Position numbers and translations under genes: made by a program. Source: Trissonchulus latispiculum (lineage: Eukaryota; Nematoda; Enoplea; Enoplida; Ironidae). From it: a stretch of 64,000 nt of DNA. The notes below the pieces were generated by a model, which saw nothing but the letters and a program-made list of their open reading frames with translations, was not told the origin of the DNA and did not search any database. The first letter of the stretch is position 1, and each line of letters starts with the position of its first letter. Positions 22,262-35,229 of this stretch are shown one piece after another. The stretch is from the NCBI GenBank assembly GCA_030248195.1, contig JASAND010013454.1:20241-84240 (forward strand), given 5' to 3'.

Positions 22262-25200
22262 CACAAAAATTATTTTTGGCTAAAAATTAGAAGACTTTGT
22301 CTTTTAATCTTCTTTAACACAACTAAATGCTTGGAAATTTGGGAGTTCTACATTTTTTAGTAAAGCGTGAGATGAGAAGGTCAGTTGGAAATACTGTAGA
22401 AACTTTACTTCAGTTTTATTATTACGAAAGTCAGGTCATGAAATCGTAAACATTTCTATTACATGTGCATAACATGTTCTGAAAACGTCAGTGTGACATG
22501 AACTTTTACATGTTTGTAACCTCTGCACTTTACAGAAAATACTCCCTGTAAAGAGACCACGAAATTGAAAATTTAAAAATTCATTACCCGCACATACATG
22601 TAGAGGCTGGGAGAATTTGAAAACTATTGTTCGCTATTGACCTTTATTATGACTCAGTTTATGAAAGTTTAACCCATAAAATGAGGGAAACGTAAAGGAA
22701 AAGGGGACACTTTAATGAGTTTTGGATTGGCTTCTGTGGAGGCACAGTTCGTTAATACTGTTTTTAATTATTTTAAATGACGTAGGTTTTATGGGAAACT
22801 TAGGACCAACCCTGCCCGTTCACTTCCTTGGTTTGCATGAATATTGAGTGACCCAAATCGCAGAAATTGACATTTTGCTCTATAACTCTGTCCAGAACTT
22901 ACGTATATGTTAGTTGGATTGAATGAAACAGCAGAACTTTAGTAGTGCATCATTGAAATTCAACCTTCGCCCCTAAACCTACCTTCTTCTTCACATATGC
23001 ATAAAGTGTGTAGGAGTGGAAATGTCCCGTTCAAAAGGTTATGTCGAACGGCTATTTATTGTTACACATATACGTAAATATCACATTCACATAAGATTTA
23101 CACTGCCAGCAGAGCAGAAAGACCTTTGTGTAGCTAGCTTGGGTCATTTTAAATTTAAAACTTGGATTGGCCTGGGTGGGTTCGTTGAGTGTAATGTTTC
23201 TATAATGCTGAGACGATAGAATTGAATCAGTGTTGCAGCTGTGTTTATGTATATTTCATTCTATTCCTTCTGTCATTCCTATCGATTTTTTGCAATATGT
23301 TTATGTTTATTTAGAAGGTTCATTTCAGTTTCAGTTGTCTCTGGTCTTGACCCTGTATAACTGGATTAGCTTTACCAGAAATGGATATGTTGTAGAGGTG
23401 CTTCAATAGGTTGAGCCAAGATTAAAGTTTACGTTATGAGCTAATCAAAGGTTGAATCCAACAGGCGAGAGAAGGAGGATGGCACACATCACCTCAGCCC
23501 AGAAAAATCCGGACTGAGGTGGGGATCCATCCTAAAGCCAGCGGTTATGATGACGGACGCTCTACTGATTGAGCTACCCATGCATAATCAAAACAACAAA
23601 CACCGGTTACATCTAAGAGCAAACACAATCTAGAGAGATTTCCTTGGTGAACGGGACAGAAACTGATGCATCTGAATCATACAAGTTTAGTCTACATATT
23701 TTGTGCAGAGATAACAACAAAACGTTGAAGGGGAAAGTTAATTTCAGATTCGTTTGAAATTGCTAGAGCTGTGTGGAGGAAGTTGGCTAACTCGGAAATC
23801 ATACGGTTGGTTGTATACGGTTAGGATTAGTATACTGGTTTTCATCGTGCTCTGCAACTAAGTTAACACTGAACTTGAGGATGCTCTTCCTTAGTACGCT
23901 TAAGCTGAAACAGTAGCTTAAGCTTAACTTAGCTTAACTAAACTACAGTGACCTCTTGCAGAATCTTGGTTGATGGATGTCCAGCTTTGTCTGGTAGACG
24001 GATGTACTCCATAGAAGCCAAGCAAATTCCACTTTAACCTATTTAATTTGACACAGACAACAGTGAAAAGGTAAAGCCTAAATTACCCCCGATAGTTAAG
24101 TCAAAGCTATACTACCAGTGTGCACAGCTGGGTCAGCCTTAGCAATTTGAACGTCGAATGCTTTTGTGATCACATATTATGCGTACTATGCGTATATATG
24201 TGGGTAATATTATCTAGGGTATATATGAAACCTCTAATATAAGGTCAGATGCCTGTTTGTGCTTGTGCTTGTGCTCTGATGTTAGTGTGCTGAATGGGGG
24301 CTCGGTTCAGGTTTTGACCTGTGTACTAAAATTCCCCCATCGTCAAAATTTTCTCCTGCTATTGATTTAGGCTTCCTGGTTTGGGGTGGGGGTAAATTAT
24401 TAGCCCTTGCCTTCCATCTATAGTATTTTATGAGTCTCCCCTATAATACTGGACTTCTCGTTTTTCGTGGCATATATATATCTATCTCTGACTCACCAAT
24501 CTCAAATAGCTTATCTACTCATTGACCTGAGTCTAGTAACTGGCTTAACCAGTGAGTTTATTGAAACACAAAATACCTACAACAAGGCATATAAGCAAAA
24601 CACCACGTCGACGATTGGTTCCAATTAATTTTCGTTAAAAGAAATAAAATTGATTATTATATTTGTCACTGCCAAAGAATACGTAGTCATAACTTAGACT
24701 GTCTGCTCTTTTTATTTGACACTTCGCCGTTTAACTTTATTTCCATGTTCCCACTTCCACCGACTACTTATTATTCTTGGTATTATCAAGACGTTAACCA
24801 CTTGATGTTTATCTGTTTCTGTGCTTGTTCTAAAACTGAAGATCATACATTTGTTGTGCTACTTCTAATTGATGTTACCAGCAAAATCGGGAACAGAAAT
24901 AAAAGTATCATTATTATCGAAGCCAGGTGGAAATTTATTCTTTAAAATGACAAGAAATAGTAATAATAACTAAACCTGAAGTGTTGTTAATTGTTATAAA
25001 CTATATTTCATGCAATTGCACATAAGTTTGATGAAATTGTTTCTAGACTTGAGTTTGAAGGGAGTATATAATATATTTTATAGTATATATTAAGTCTTGT
25101 CTGGTCAAAGTCTGGTTCTGTAAACTGCTTCAAAAAATTAAAATTTCATGCTAATAATGCATTTTTAAATAGCTTCAATTAAATCATTAAATCTAGTTAA

Positions 25201-27167
25201 TTGGATAGAGGAAAGAATTTTTTAATACAATTCTTGCTGATTTACCTAAAACCGCCTAAAGGGATTGCTCTGTCGTGGCCTTACAGCAGGAAGACAACTT
25301 TTATGCCGAAGGTAAATTTTGATGAGAAAATCAGTCAAAGTGTAGCTACTGGGCATCAATTCATTTATCCAAATTTACGCAAGTCTTCTTTGACCTTTGC
25401 CCGCAATTTCCTCTCTATAGACTGAGGCAATTATGCTTCTGATCTCAGTGAGGGGAAGAAGTGGCCTGAAGCCTTTTATTTAGCTATATATTATATTGAG
25501 AGAACGAGAGAACGCAAGAGAGAAAGAGAGACAAAAGGACAAAATGTGGATGGAAGGGGAATTAGGTTCTGTCTGGTTCGCTCTTATTTGACCTGGTTTC
25601 TTTAACCTCTGATTTCTTCTCTAGTGTTGGCTGGTTGGGTCGGCAGGGGTTGAATTCCTTCGCACTCCCTTCTTATCTCTTTCCTCAGACTAAAGAGGGC
25701 AACCTTTGAGAAGGCCTCCGAGAAGTTCATTAAATAGTGTTTATGTGTGTATGTGTGTATATATATGTGGATGTCAGTCAGTTTTCCCCAAGCTTGGCCT
25801 GCTTTTCCCCTTCTGCTCTTTTCATTTCCTTCAAGTCAGCTAAAGGTCAAAATCCTAGGTTAGGTTAGGTTAAAGTGTTCGGTCAATACTAATTGCGCCT
25901 GTCAGGCAAAAGCCAGAAGCCCCACGGATGGTAAATGGGGCACCCCTGCCTTCCCTTTAACCCTTCCGAAAGACATAAACATTACGTGTAGGACTGCTGG
26001 TTTCATTTCTCTGACTATACCAGAGTTAACTTCTCAGTACAGTCGTTTCTGTGTGTGCAGTTTCTCGTACTTATAAGTTCAACTGACTCAATCAAACAAA
26101 GTTCCTTACCTAACTTGGCTAAGGCAAATTCGATATTTTATTGAATTAATACATATTGCAATCTATAATTTTAAGTTTTTATGTGAAATATTTGTGTAAT
26201 TTCCCAAACATCCCATCTTTGTGAATTGTGAAAGTTGTAAGCTTATGAAAGTTGTTTAGAATAAGTGGACTTTAAGAGAGGGCACAGAGAGAGAGTCGAC
26301 TAGAAAAGTCAAAGTGCAGCACAATTATTAGCCTTCGCAGTTACGTATATGTGTTATTGAGCTTCATCTTGTGCGCTAGTGAAAGCTAGAAATCTGTAGT
26401 AGATACGCCTAAATGACTAGCCGAAGCGTAAAATGCCGACACAACCTAGTGCTCTCTGCACTTTGGCCGATAAGAAATATCCTTGACTTGACTAGCGAAA
26501 AGAAGCACATAACAGCACAAATAATATGCTTGTGAAATGGCTTTTTCTGGGTCCATAGGGTGCTACGTTAAGCAAAGAATACAAGAACCGCTTCTTTAAA
26601 TTGTCCCCTTCGCGACCCCTACTGGCCTACCTATCTAGTAGTTTATTTTAGTCTGGAAATCTTAAAATTTATCACGGGTCGGTTCTTCTGATGCTATTGC
26701 GCCAACTTTGCACCTTCACTTGGATAACTATCCTGTTTACCACAATTTCAATGTAGGTAAAGCATGTTCCCATGCAGTGTTTGTGTCCCTGAATTAACAG
26801 TGTGGGCATTCATTCAAAATTTCTTATGTTTAAGCAAAAAGTTTAGAATCCGAGGATCTTATCTAGTAGGTTGACATTATGACCTGTGGCACGATCTAAA
26901 ATGCCTTCTTTGAATTCATTGTAGCAAATATATATTTTTTAAGTCTATATTTGCTACCTAAATCGTATACTGTAGGTTGTATGTGCTTCATTGCTAGCGA
27001 TGCTGAGCTAAACTCTTGGACAGAAGAACGATATGCTTCATGGAATTATGGGAATTACGAGACGTTCTAAACAAAACTGGCAAACGTCTGGCTTTAGCTT
27101 AAGGTCATCGTTCTGACTTAGTTGAATTGCGAAGCACTTGTAATTGTAGTTGTATTTGTATTTTCAG
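22262..27167. other. Intergenic or 5' region of the receptor gene
   Basis: About 4.9 kb without a supported gene. It may hold upstream non-coding exons or the promoter of the receptor gene; I can point to none with confidence. Small repeats: GAGA-rich patch at 25500-25540 and (AGGTT)n at 25857-25872. Confidence 0.35.
23527..23590 (-). pseudogene. tRNA relic (possibly Met-type)
   Basis: On the minus strand GGGTAGCTCAATCAGTAGAGC is a clean D-arm/A-box, followed by an anticodon-like CATAA loop. The B box is destroyed and no acceptor pairing is seen, so this is a tRNA-derived fragment. Confidence 0.4.
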
Positions 27168-27265
27168 AAAATTTTTATATATTTGCCTTTCTATTTGAAC
27201 TATCCACCAATGTAAGCTAGTCCTTATTGGTAGTAATCTGACCAGGGCTATCTGTGATATGCTAA
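27168..27265 (+). promoter_or_regulatory. Putative 5' leader with AUG-stop mini-uORF
   Basis: A strong acceptor-like tract (TTTGTATTTTCAG, AG at 27166-27167) precedes this stretch, so the first coding exon may be internal with a 98-nt 5' UTR part. It contains ATG directly followed by TAA (27210-27215), the minimal start-stop uORF. The same bases (TGTAAGC) could instead be a 5' splice site. Confidence 0.4.
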
Positions 27266-27364
27266 ATGAATGGAATGAAGGATTGCATGAAACCAGTGAT
27301 GGCTCAAGTCGCACAAGAACCGGTGACATATTCTTTGGCATTAAAGGTGGAAAATGGTGATAAG
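27266..27364 (+). CDS. NR2C-like receptor, exon 1 (candidate start)
   Basis: 33 codons from the first ATG after an in-frame TAA (27263). Further in-frame ATGs at 27275, 27287 and 27299 could also start; the one at 27275 has G at -3. The exon ends AAG|GTACGT at 27364 in phase 0, matching the phase-0 acceptor of exon 2. The product has no known domain. Support is splice consensus and phase only, so other exons could lie between 1 and 2. Confidence 0.5.
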
Positions 27365-27428
27365 GTACGTATAACGTATCGTATTCTTATTAATCTGTCA
27401 TCTTTTCAGAAAGGTAGTATCTTAAAAG

Positions 27429-27934
27429 GGAGGTAACTAAAACCAGGATCGGAATCAGGTATCAGGATCAGGATCCATTTCAGGATCAGGATCAGGATCG
27501 GGTGACCAAAAACAGGATCCATTTCAGGATCGGCTAAAAACTTCAGGATCAGCTTCAGAATCGGCTAAAAACTTCAGGATTCGGCTTAGGGGCGGATCCT
27601 GAGTTCAGGATCGGGTGTCTAAAAACAGGATCCATTTCAGGATCGGCTTGTAACTTCAGGATCAGCTTCAGGATCGGCTTATAAGTTCAGGATTCGGCTT
27701 AGGGGCAGATCCTGAGTTCAGGATCGGATGTCTAAAAGCAGGATCCATTTCAGGATCGGCTTGTAAATGGATCCTGTTTTTAGACACCCGATCCTGAACT
27801 CAGGATCCGCCCCTAAGTCGAATCCTGAAGTTTTTAGCCGATCCTGGAATGGATCATGTTTTAGTCACCCAATCCTGATCCTGATCCTGAAATGGATCCT
27901 GATCCTGATCCCGATCCTGGTTTTAGTCACCTCC
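27429..27934. mobile_element. Foldback element with CAGGATC minisatellite arms
   Basis: Perfect 9-bp TSD TCTTAAAAG at 27420-27428 and 27935-27943. Ends GGAGGTAACTAAAACCAGGATC-like and its inverse. The left part is a tandem array of units like TTCAGGATCGGCTTA, the right arm carries the inverted units. No ORF. Nine bases fits Mutator-like (or Drosophila FB) elements. It sits 64 bp after the exon 1 donor. Confidence 0.85.
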
Positions 27935-27999
27935 TCTTAAAAGCAGTACCTACATAACATATAGTTGTGCCCAAAGGTCAGCTTGGCCTGTCATACCCA

Positions 28000-28520
28000 T
28001 TAGGGCAACCTGATAAGGAACTTCAGGATTTATATAGTTAGGGGTGCATTCTGCGTTCAGGATTGTGTGCCTAAAACCAGGATCCATTGTGTATATATAG
28101 GATCGGCTTTAAATGTCAGTGTACTCTTGATGTCAGTAAGGTGTTTCACAGAGGGACTCATAGCAATAAGAGCTCCTAAGTTTGCTATGTACTTATGAGA
28201 AAATTTAGGGGAACAGTGTTTCACGAAGATTAAGACTGGAGTGACCTAGGAGCTACATTTACTAGTTCTTTGTGAAGCGCCCCAGATGATTGGACCTGTG
28301 GGCACAATTCCTCAGTTCACGATGGAATATCTAACAGGATCCATTTTTGGATCGGCCTGTAAGTTTAGGATCGAATCCAGGAGTATATAGATTTGGAGCT
28401 CAGGATCTGGTGTCTGTAAACAGGATCAGTTTCAGAATCGCGTTTTAGCTTCAGGATTAGGCTAAAATGAGTAAATACTGAGTTCAGGATAACAAAATCC
28501 ACAGCAGGAGTACAATCTGG
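28000..28520. repeat. Decayed relative of the CAGGATC foldback element
   Basis: Scattered AACAGGATCCATTT, GGATCGGCTTTAAA and GAGTTCAGGAT words in the same order as the intact element, with many substitutions and insertions. Confidence 0.6.
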
Positions 28521-30984
28521 TAACTTCGATACTTTGCTTCAAAACCCTGAAAGCTATGAATTCTGAAACTGATCGTGTACCCGATCTTGATTCCGATCCG
28601 AAACTGGTTGTACTCACCGTCTTATTTGAAAAGTTTCGTAGATGAGACTGCTGCCGGAGGCTGCGAAAAACCGGATTTTCCTAAAATAAATATTTAGCCT
28701 AAAAACAGCGGAGGGAGCACGGGCGGGCGCCCTCAGCGGCACCAAGGCAGCGGTTGAGTATCAGATTCGGCAATTAATGGCAGTGGGTGTAGGATTCAAA
28801 AGATTAATTCTTTATTTTTCCATTACTTTATAAGTAAATAACTAGCTTATAAGTTCGAAACTAAACTGCTCTGATTGTAAACATAGATTTTTGTATTGTG
28901 TATATATAAAGGATAAGCCACGTGATATTTACATTTACATTTATCTATTGCTTAATTTTACTTTAGTAAAAAGTGAGATGGGAATTGGACCGTGACCTGA
29001 ACTTGAGAAAATAAATTTTGTGAAGGATCCTCTCTGCTATTCTTATTTTTGGCAGAAATCATTCTATTTTCATTCGACATTTGTTCTGCTCTCTCTGCCT
29101 GCGTCAGTGAAGACATTTTCTACACAAACTGGTCCCATCTATGTTTTTAGCCTTTCAAATTTGCAGCCCTTGTCTAAGCACAGTGCAAAGTACAATACTC
29201 TACATATAGGTATATGTCAGTCAGTTGATTTAAAAACTAAATCGCCTTATTCTGTAAAAAAACCCGACGTGGAAAAATATCGTTACTCATGCGTTTAGAA
29301 TTAATACATTGGTGGACGAGGGGGACAATTTGCTATGTCAAACGTCAAACTAAGAAAACATCGTCTCCAAGTACAGTAGTTCATGTTCAAATACATACGT
29401 TTCAGGTTAGGTTATACTGTTTTAATAAAGGTTTGGTTAGGTATTAACAGAAAAATATTAGGCTTTGACATATTTTCGACTCTGTAAATTCCTATTCATT
29501 TGATTTTAATGTGCAACTGTATATCGGAAAATTTGCTGACATGACCAGGACTCTCCTTTTCTTGGAATTAGTTTGTAATGGTATGTAGAATCATATGTTT
29601 GTAAAGAATTTGTAATTTTTATGCTCACTTGTGAGTTGTGATTGTGAAGGCATATAACTATACAGAAAGATCAGTTGAAAAACGTCTAAAATTTAGATTA
29701 TTATTGGTAAAATTTGAAGTCAACAGCGTTAGAAGTGCACAAAAACAATTTGCCGAAATGGAAAGCCAAGCCAACGTTGCATTACGTATTTCGCAGTGAG
29801 ACCACTTTTAACTGCAGCTTCGAATGAAATTAACGATGAAACTAAAGTTAGAAGAAATTTGTTGAGCTATTGAAACAAGAAACTCTGAGCTGATATTGGA
29901 AAGACGCAAAAGCAGGGTCTCAATTCTGGAACTTTCTTCATTGCCTATTGTTTTCTTTTTCTAATAATTTGTTTTGAGCACGATTCGATAAAATTTTTCT
30001 TTAAACTGTTTTTTGCGATAATTCCTAAATAGGCGAGTGATGGTTAGTTGACAGTCACAGTTGGTTCGGTTCTAGATGGGATGGGCCGACATTTATTAAA
30101 ATTTTGACAGAATGTTGTATACGAGGAACTTTTGCATGTAGAAAAAAGAACCGAAGGATTTGTAATTTGTATATACATTCGAACTACGACATAAATATGT
30201 ACAAAAATCTATATGAGGAAACCGTAATGTAAACATCGGTGTGACGGATTCCTCACTCTCAATAGATATGTACGTACCTACCTATTCGAGTTAGAAACAT
30301 CTTTATTTGGAAAGGTGAAAGTGATTTGTAAGAAATGATTTGGGTCGATGAGTTTTGGAGTAAGCGAAATCGAAAATGATTATTCGAAATTTTGTTGAGC
30401 ATGTGTTATACATATTATGTACCTATATGCGTATGAATGTCGTACGACAAGTAGAATACATACAACAAAAATTACGACTATGCAGCCCCGTATGTACACA
30501 TGGAGCGAATGAATTGTAATGATGAGTTTTTGAAGATACAAATTAATCCGACCATGCTATTCGAAAAAGTTTTTGCCGACTACTTTTATGAAGATTGAAC
30601 CGGCAGTTTTTATACATTGAAAGAGTAGGAACAGATCCGTGTTTAAAAATTTTTAATCTTTTTAGTAATGTCTTGAGCATTGGGTTGTTAGGTTATAACT
30701 CGAATACGGCGGAGTGAACGCATTTGGTTTCATCTAATCCTTATTTATATGCATAAGCATAGCTGCTTTATAACTTTCAACTTTAACAGGAGGAAGGTCC
30801 GCATTAACAGATAACAATTCCGAGTCCTTTAATAGCCCGCTGGCGAGTCGAGGCGCTGTCAGTTCGGGATGGGAACGACAGCAAAGTAATCTTTGCGATA
30901 TAGACGTTAGTTGCCATGTCGTATGACTTCCATAAAAATTCAATTCCGTAGGAATGAAGATTTTAGCAATTTGAGCTGGATACC
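28521..30984. other. Intron 1, no further feature seen
   Basis: About 2.5 kb of AT-rich sequence. ORFs here are short and have no family pattern. Confidence 0.4.
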
Positions 30985-33657
30985 TTAAGGTGGTGGTAAC
31001 GTTTACCGCAGTCATCTTCAAAAAGTCATAACTTGCTCAACTTATGGACTTATATAGCAAATGATCAAATCTTATCTTATATAGCAAATCATTTTAAAGC
31101 TTGAAATGAGGATATTTTGGTGATGTCGTCAAACTTTAGATTAACACTTTCTACAGTGAAATGAAAAAACCATAAACCAATTTTAAACAAGGATTTCAGA
31201 AACCTGTGAAAGTTGATCAAACTTCGCTCTACTATATCACTCTATCAAGTGCTGACGAGGGTCATTTTTCAGTTTCAGTCATCCCCAGAAGACCTACAAC
31301 TCGAGAAATTTATCAAAAAGTCAAAATTTTTGAAATTTCATAATTTTTCGACACTTTAAATGAGAATTACACAGCGTTGTGAAAGTTTCTCAAAAACTAA
31401 GAAAAATGACCCTCGGCAATAGCGCGCAAAATGTTTCTGTGAAATGGTTTGCCGTTTTATTGAGCCAGTTCGGCGAAATCCGTGTTTAAAACAAACTAAC
31501 TGCAGTTTTTAAAAAATCGGTTTTTTAGTTTTAGCTTTAGTCACAACTTTAGCTAGACTGATGTAATCATTTTTTGCACAAAATGTGCCCTTGGACGGTT
31601 TTTGATTCGGGTAATCAGCTGTCGGATGTTGTATAGTTACATGCTGCAGCAATTGAAAAAATCTGAAAATTTAGAAATCAGCTGGTTTTTGACCCCAAAA
31701 GCTTTAAATCTGGTTTATTTCCCGAAATGTAGAAGATAGAAAACGTGGTCCAAAAGCAAAGTTAACAGTTTGATAAGCTCTTTCGATTGATAATGGGATG
31801 GGTTTGGCTAACTTCAAGCATCTCTAAGAAGCTTATTCTGCAAAAATTAACAAGTAGGCCCCAAAAGGGGCAGTATTCCTTAGTAGACCTGTTATATTCA
31901 GTTACCGTTGAATAATTTCTTCGTAGAAACTAGAAACTGAGGTCTTTGACTGCTTTTTCTTGCCACAACGGAGGGAGTCTCGCAGGTGTCCATAAGCGCT
32001 GTAACCCCACCTCCCCCACCCACAATTTTAGCCACGCGGTTTATCTTCTCAAATCATCTCAAATTGTGCGAACGTCCTGCTACAGGCTACAGCAACGTAA
32101 AGTTCGCCCATCTGACACTATTGTAAAATGACAAAAACATTTATATTGAGCTTTCGTCACAAATGAAACCTAATTTGCATATTCAGAATCCAAAAAGTGG
32201 TACATAGCTAGCCACACGTTAAAGATAGGGATTTTCTTGACCCAGTGCAGAAATACACGCAAAAGATGCTAGTATATACCGATATTAGTCATTCCGGCTC
32301 TAGCCGGAATAAAAATTCTTAGATTTTAACACAAAGGCTGGGTGTGCATAAAACACGGCCCCGGCCCCGGCCCGGTACATAAAACACGGCCCCGGCCCCG
32401 GCCCGGGTGCATAAAACACGGCCCCGGCCCCGGCCCCGGCCCCACATAAAACACGGCCCCATTACGGCCCCGTGCATAAAACACGGCCCCGTTACGGCCC
32501 CATACATAAAACACGGCCCCGTCACGGCCCCATCAAAAAATCATATTTTTGACTAATGGGACTAAATATAACCAATTCAGCATCTCCTAATCTATCAAAT
32601 TAAATTGTTTAAATGTTTAGTCTTTGAGTTTGAAAAATCGAATTTTGAATTGAAAATGTTATCTTTGAACCACCTTTTTAAGTTTTTGTATCATGATAAA
32701 CCTACAAATAACAAACTTTATGTTATGCAGTTATTAAATGTGTAAATTAAATTAAATTGTGTAAATGTGTTTATGTGTAAATTTATTTTTAATTTTATCT
32801 TGCGCTCCGAAAAACTAAAGAGAATTTACAAATTTTCATCACCTTTAAAATTAACTTGTTAACGAAACTACATATGACCAAATGTATATACATCTAGAAT
32901 AGGGCTCGCTTAGAGATTTCGAGTGATTTAAAAATCAACTGATAATGTTTATCTTTGCAATCAGTAACTAAGTTTTTAAAGTAAGCCGTGCCGTATTGAC
33001 ACCTTGTGGTCATAATGTTCAAGAGATCGTAAAAAAACAACAATTTATAAAAGATTACATAAAATAGCATAAACGCATTTACGCATTTACTTTACACAAT
33101 TTAATTTAATTTACACATTTAATAACTGCATAACATAAAGTTTGTTATTTGTAGGTTTATCATGATACAAAAACTTAAAAAGGTGGTTCAAAGATAACAT
33201 TTTCAATTCAAAATTCGATTTTTCAAACTCAAAGACTAAACATTTAAACAATTTAATTTGATAGATTAAGAGATGCTGAATTGGCTATATTTAGTCCCAT
33301 TAGTCAAAAACATGATTTTTTGATGGGGCCGTGACGGTGCCGTGTTTTATGTGTGGGGCCGTGACGGGGCCGTGTTTTATGCACGGGGCCGTATTGGGCC
33401 GTGTTTTATGTGGGGCCGGGGCCGGGGCCGTGTTTTATGCACCCGGGCCGAGGCCGGGGCCGGAGCCGTGTTTTATGTACCGGGCCGGGGCCGGGGCCGG
33501 GGCCGGGGCCGTGTTTTATGCACACCCCAAAGGCTCCGGGATTGTTTCTAATGTTTTCAGGAACGCCGGCGTAGTGTGTTCTGAAAGTTTCAAACATTTT
33601 GGATAACATTCGCGAAAGTTGTTTCCCAAAATACGGGAAACGTTGCCACGACCTTAA
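30985..33657. mobile_element. TTAA-flanked DNA element (Kolobok/piggyBac-type), host of nested foldback
   Basis: TTAA at 30985-30988 and 33654-33657 flank inverted ends GGTGGTGGTAACGTTTACCG and CGGGAAACGTTGCCACGACC (a few mismatches over about 20 bp). TTAA duplications are used by piggyBac and Kolobok elements. No transposase is visible. A younger foldback element is inserted at 32340-33527. Confidence 0.55.
32340..33527. mobile_element. Foldback element with GGCCCC/GGGGCC repeat arms
   Basis: Perfect 8-bp TSD CAAAGGCT at 32332-32339 and 33528-33535. Terminal inverted repeats start GGGTGTGCATAAAACACGG. Each arm is about 425 bp: an outer 180-200 bp array of CATAAAACACGGCCCC units with GGCCCC hexamers, then about 230 bp of AT-rich sequence that is a near-perfect inverted copy of the other side (for instance CAAATAACAAACTTTATG at both). 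The loop is about 33085-32765 region. No coding capacity; the ORFs reading MFYVWGRDGAV and alike are translations of the repeat. Confidence 0.9.
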
Positions 33658-35229
33658 ATTAAATTAATTATGTCCAGCTGGGATTATTTTGGCCGGAGTG
33701 GGATAGTTAGGACAGGACTTGCTGGGATCTTGCATTCTGGCAGGGCCACGAAGGAGCCCATTTTACCAACATGGATAATAGGGGGAATTTGTTTATAAAT
33801 TATTTAATAGTTATAAAATATTTAGTACATTAGAAGTAAGCTCAAGCTGACAAACTTTTTAACGATTTTAAATAAAATTTGGAGTCAGCCTCGCTGAATT
33901 CGCAGGAATCTGAAAAGATCGAAGTTTTTGCATATAAATACCATTTTATCAACAGCAACAGTTCCTACTGCCTGGTATATACATAGATATAAATGCGAGC
34001 AACAGACTTTGTATGGATTCTTCCTTTAAATGGTTTCATGGTACCCGATTTGATTCTCTACCTCCGTTTCTACCTTTGATGACTTACGGCTGCCATCCCT
34101 CATTTTCCCTGTCTCAGGTAGATTGTAATTGCAGTCAAAATACACGTTACAAGATACAAGTAACAAAAGATAATGTTACTGTCAAGAAACATGAAATGAT
34201 TTGTTTAGTTTTTTAAATTAGTATTGTTGGTGGGGATGTATCGTAGCGATGTTCTGCCGAAATGCAGTATGCTCAACATCAACAAATTATTGAAAGCATA
34301 TTCGAACCGTGTTGCTGGAAATGTGTTTGATATTCAGCATGATTTCTAAATTCTAAGCGCGTAGTGTTCGCCGTTCGGTCACGTGTCGCATTAAATTGAT
34401 TAATTAATGGTACTCAAATTTGTTTGGCAATATTTTTCTAGATGATAGGCAAATTGATGATAGGCATTACTATGTAAGTGTAATGCTATTCTAAATTCTT
34501 CTTGAAAAATGAAATAGTGAGGAGAGGAGGATCTATGAGACATCAGAATGCGAAGTCAGACTCCGACTGGACAACTGTTCTAAAATTAAAATTTTGACAA
34601 ATGTTTGTGATTGGGAATGTCTCGCTTTTGAAGATGGCGGTTGGGGCAGCAGTAGTCTGGAGGAGTATATAATGTCAAATATATAGACATTTAAATTTAA
34701 GGTGAAGTTAAGTTGACCTATGAGAGCGGAACAGCAGTGGTTAAAATTTCGAGGTCATACATTTCCACAGACACATAAGCATATTCGTAAGTACGCACGT
34801 TCATATATGCTTCTGTGTGTATACATGTGTGTCTAGGTGTGTGTAAATTTCATTCAAGCACTATTTGGATGTTTATATGTACGCATATGTGAGATAGTGT
34901 CTGCGTCTGGAGGTCAGCTAAGGTCACAGGCCAGTCGGGGTCAGGTGTCTACTACTCGTGTGTCACAGAGAGAGAGAGACAGAATTTGTTGTTGTTGTGT
35001 CTGGCTGGGTTGGAGTTCACGTAGTGTCCTTCCTTAGCCTGTTGTTTACACGTTGATTATTGCCATCCCTGTTGTTGTTATTGTTTTTAGATAAGGAAGG
35101 GGTAAACCAAGCTTCTGCGTGTTTTGGCGAAAGTATCAGTATTAATTTAATTATAGCAAGCTTAGTCTTTATTTGCAACAAATTAGTTTGAGTTTAATTA
35201 GTTGAATTACGTAAAGTTTAGGGTATTTC
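33658..35229. other. Intron 1, no feature seen
   Basis: No supported element; a (GT)-rich patch lies near 34815-34850. Confidence 0.4.

Noticed and set aside
22082..22360. 92-residue ORF
   Set aside because: Entirely within the arm of a MITE, with related frames in other copies of the family.
32319..33609. Repetitive ORFs of GPGPG/RGRGR type on both strands
   Set aside because: Translations of the GGCCCC arrays, open only because the repeat lacks stop codons.
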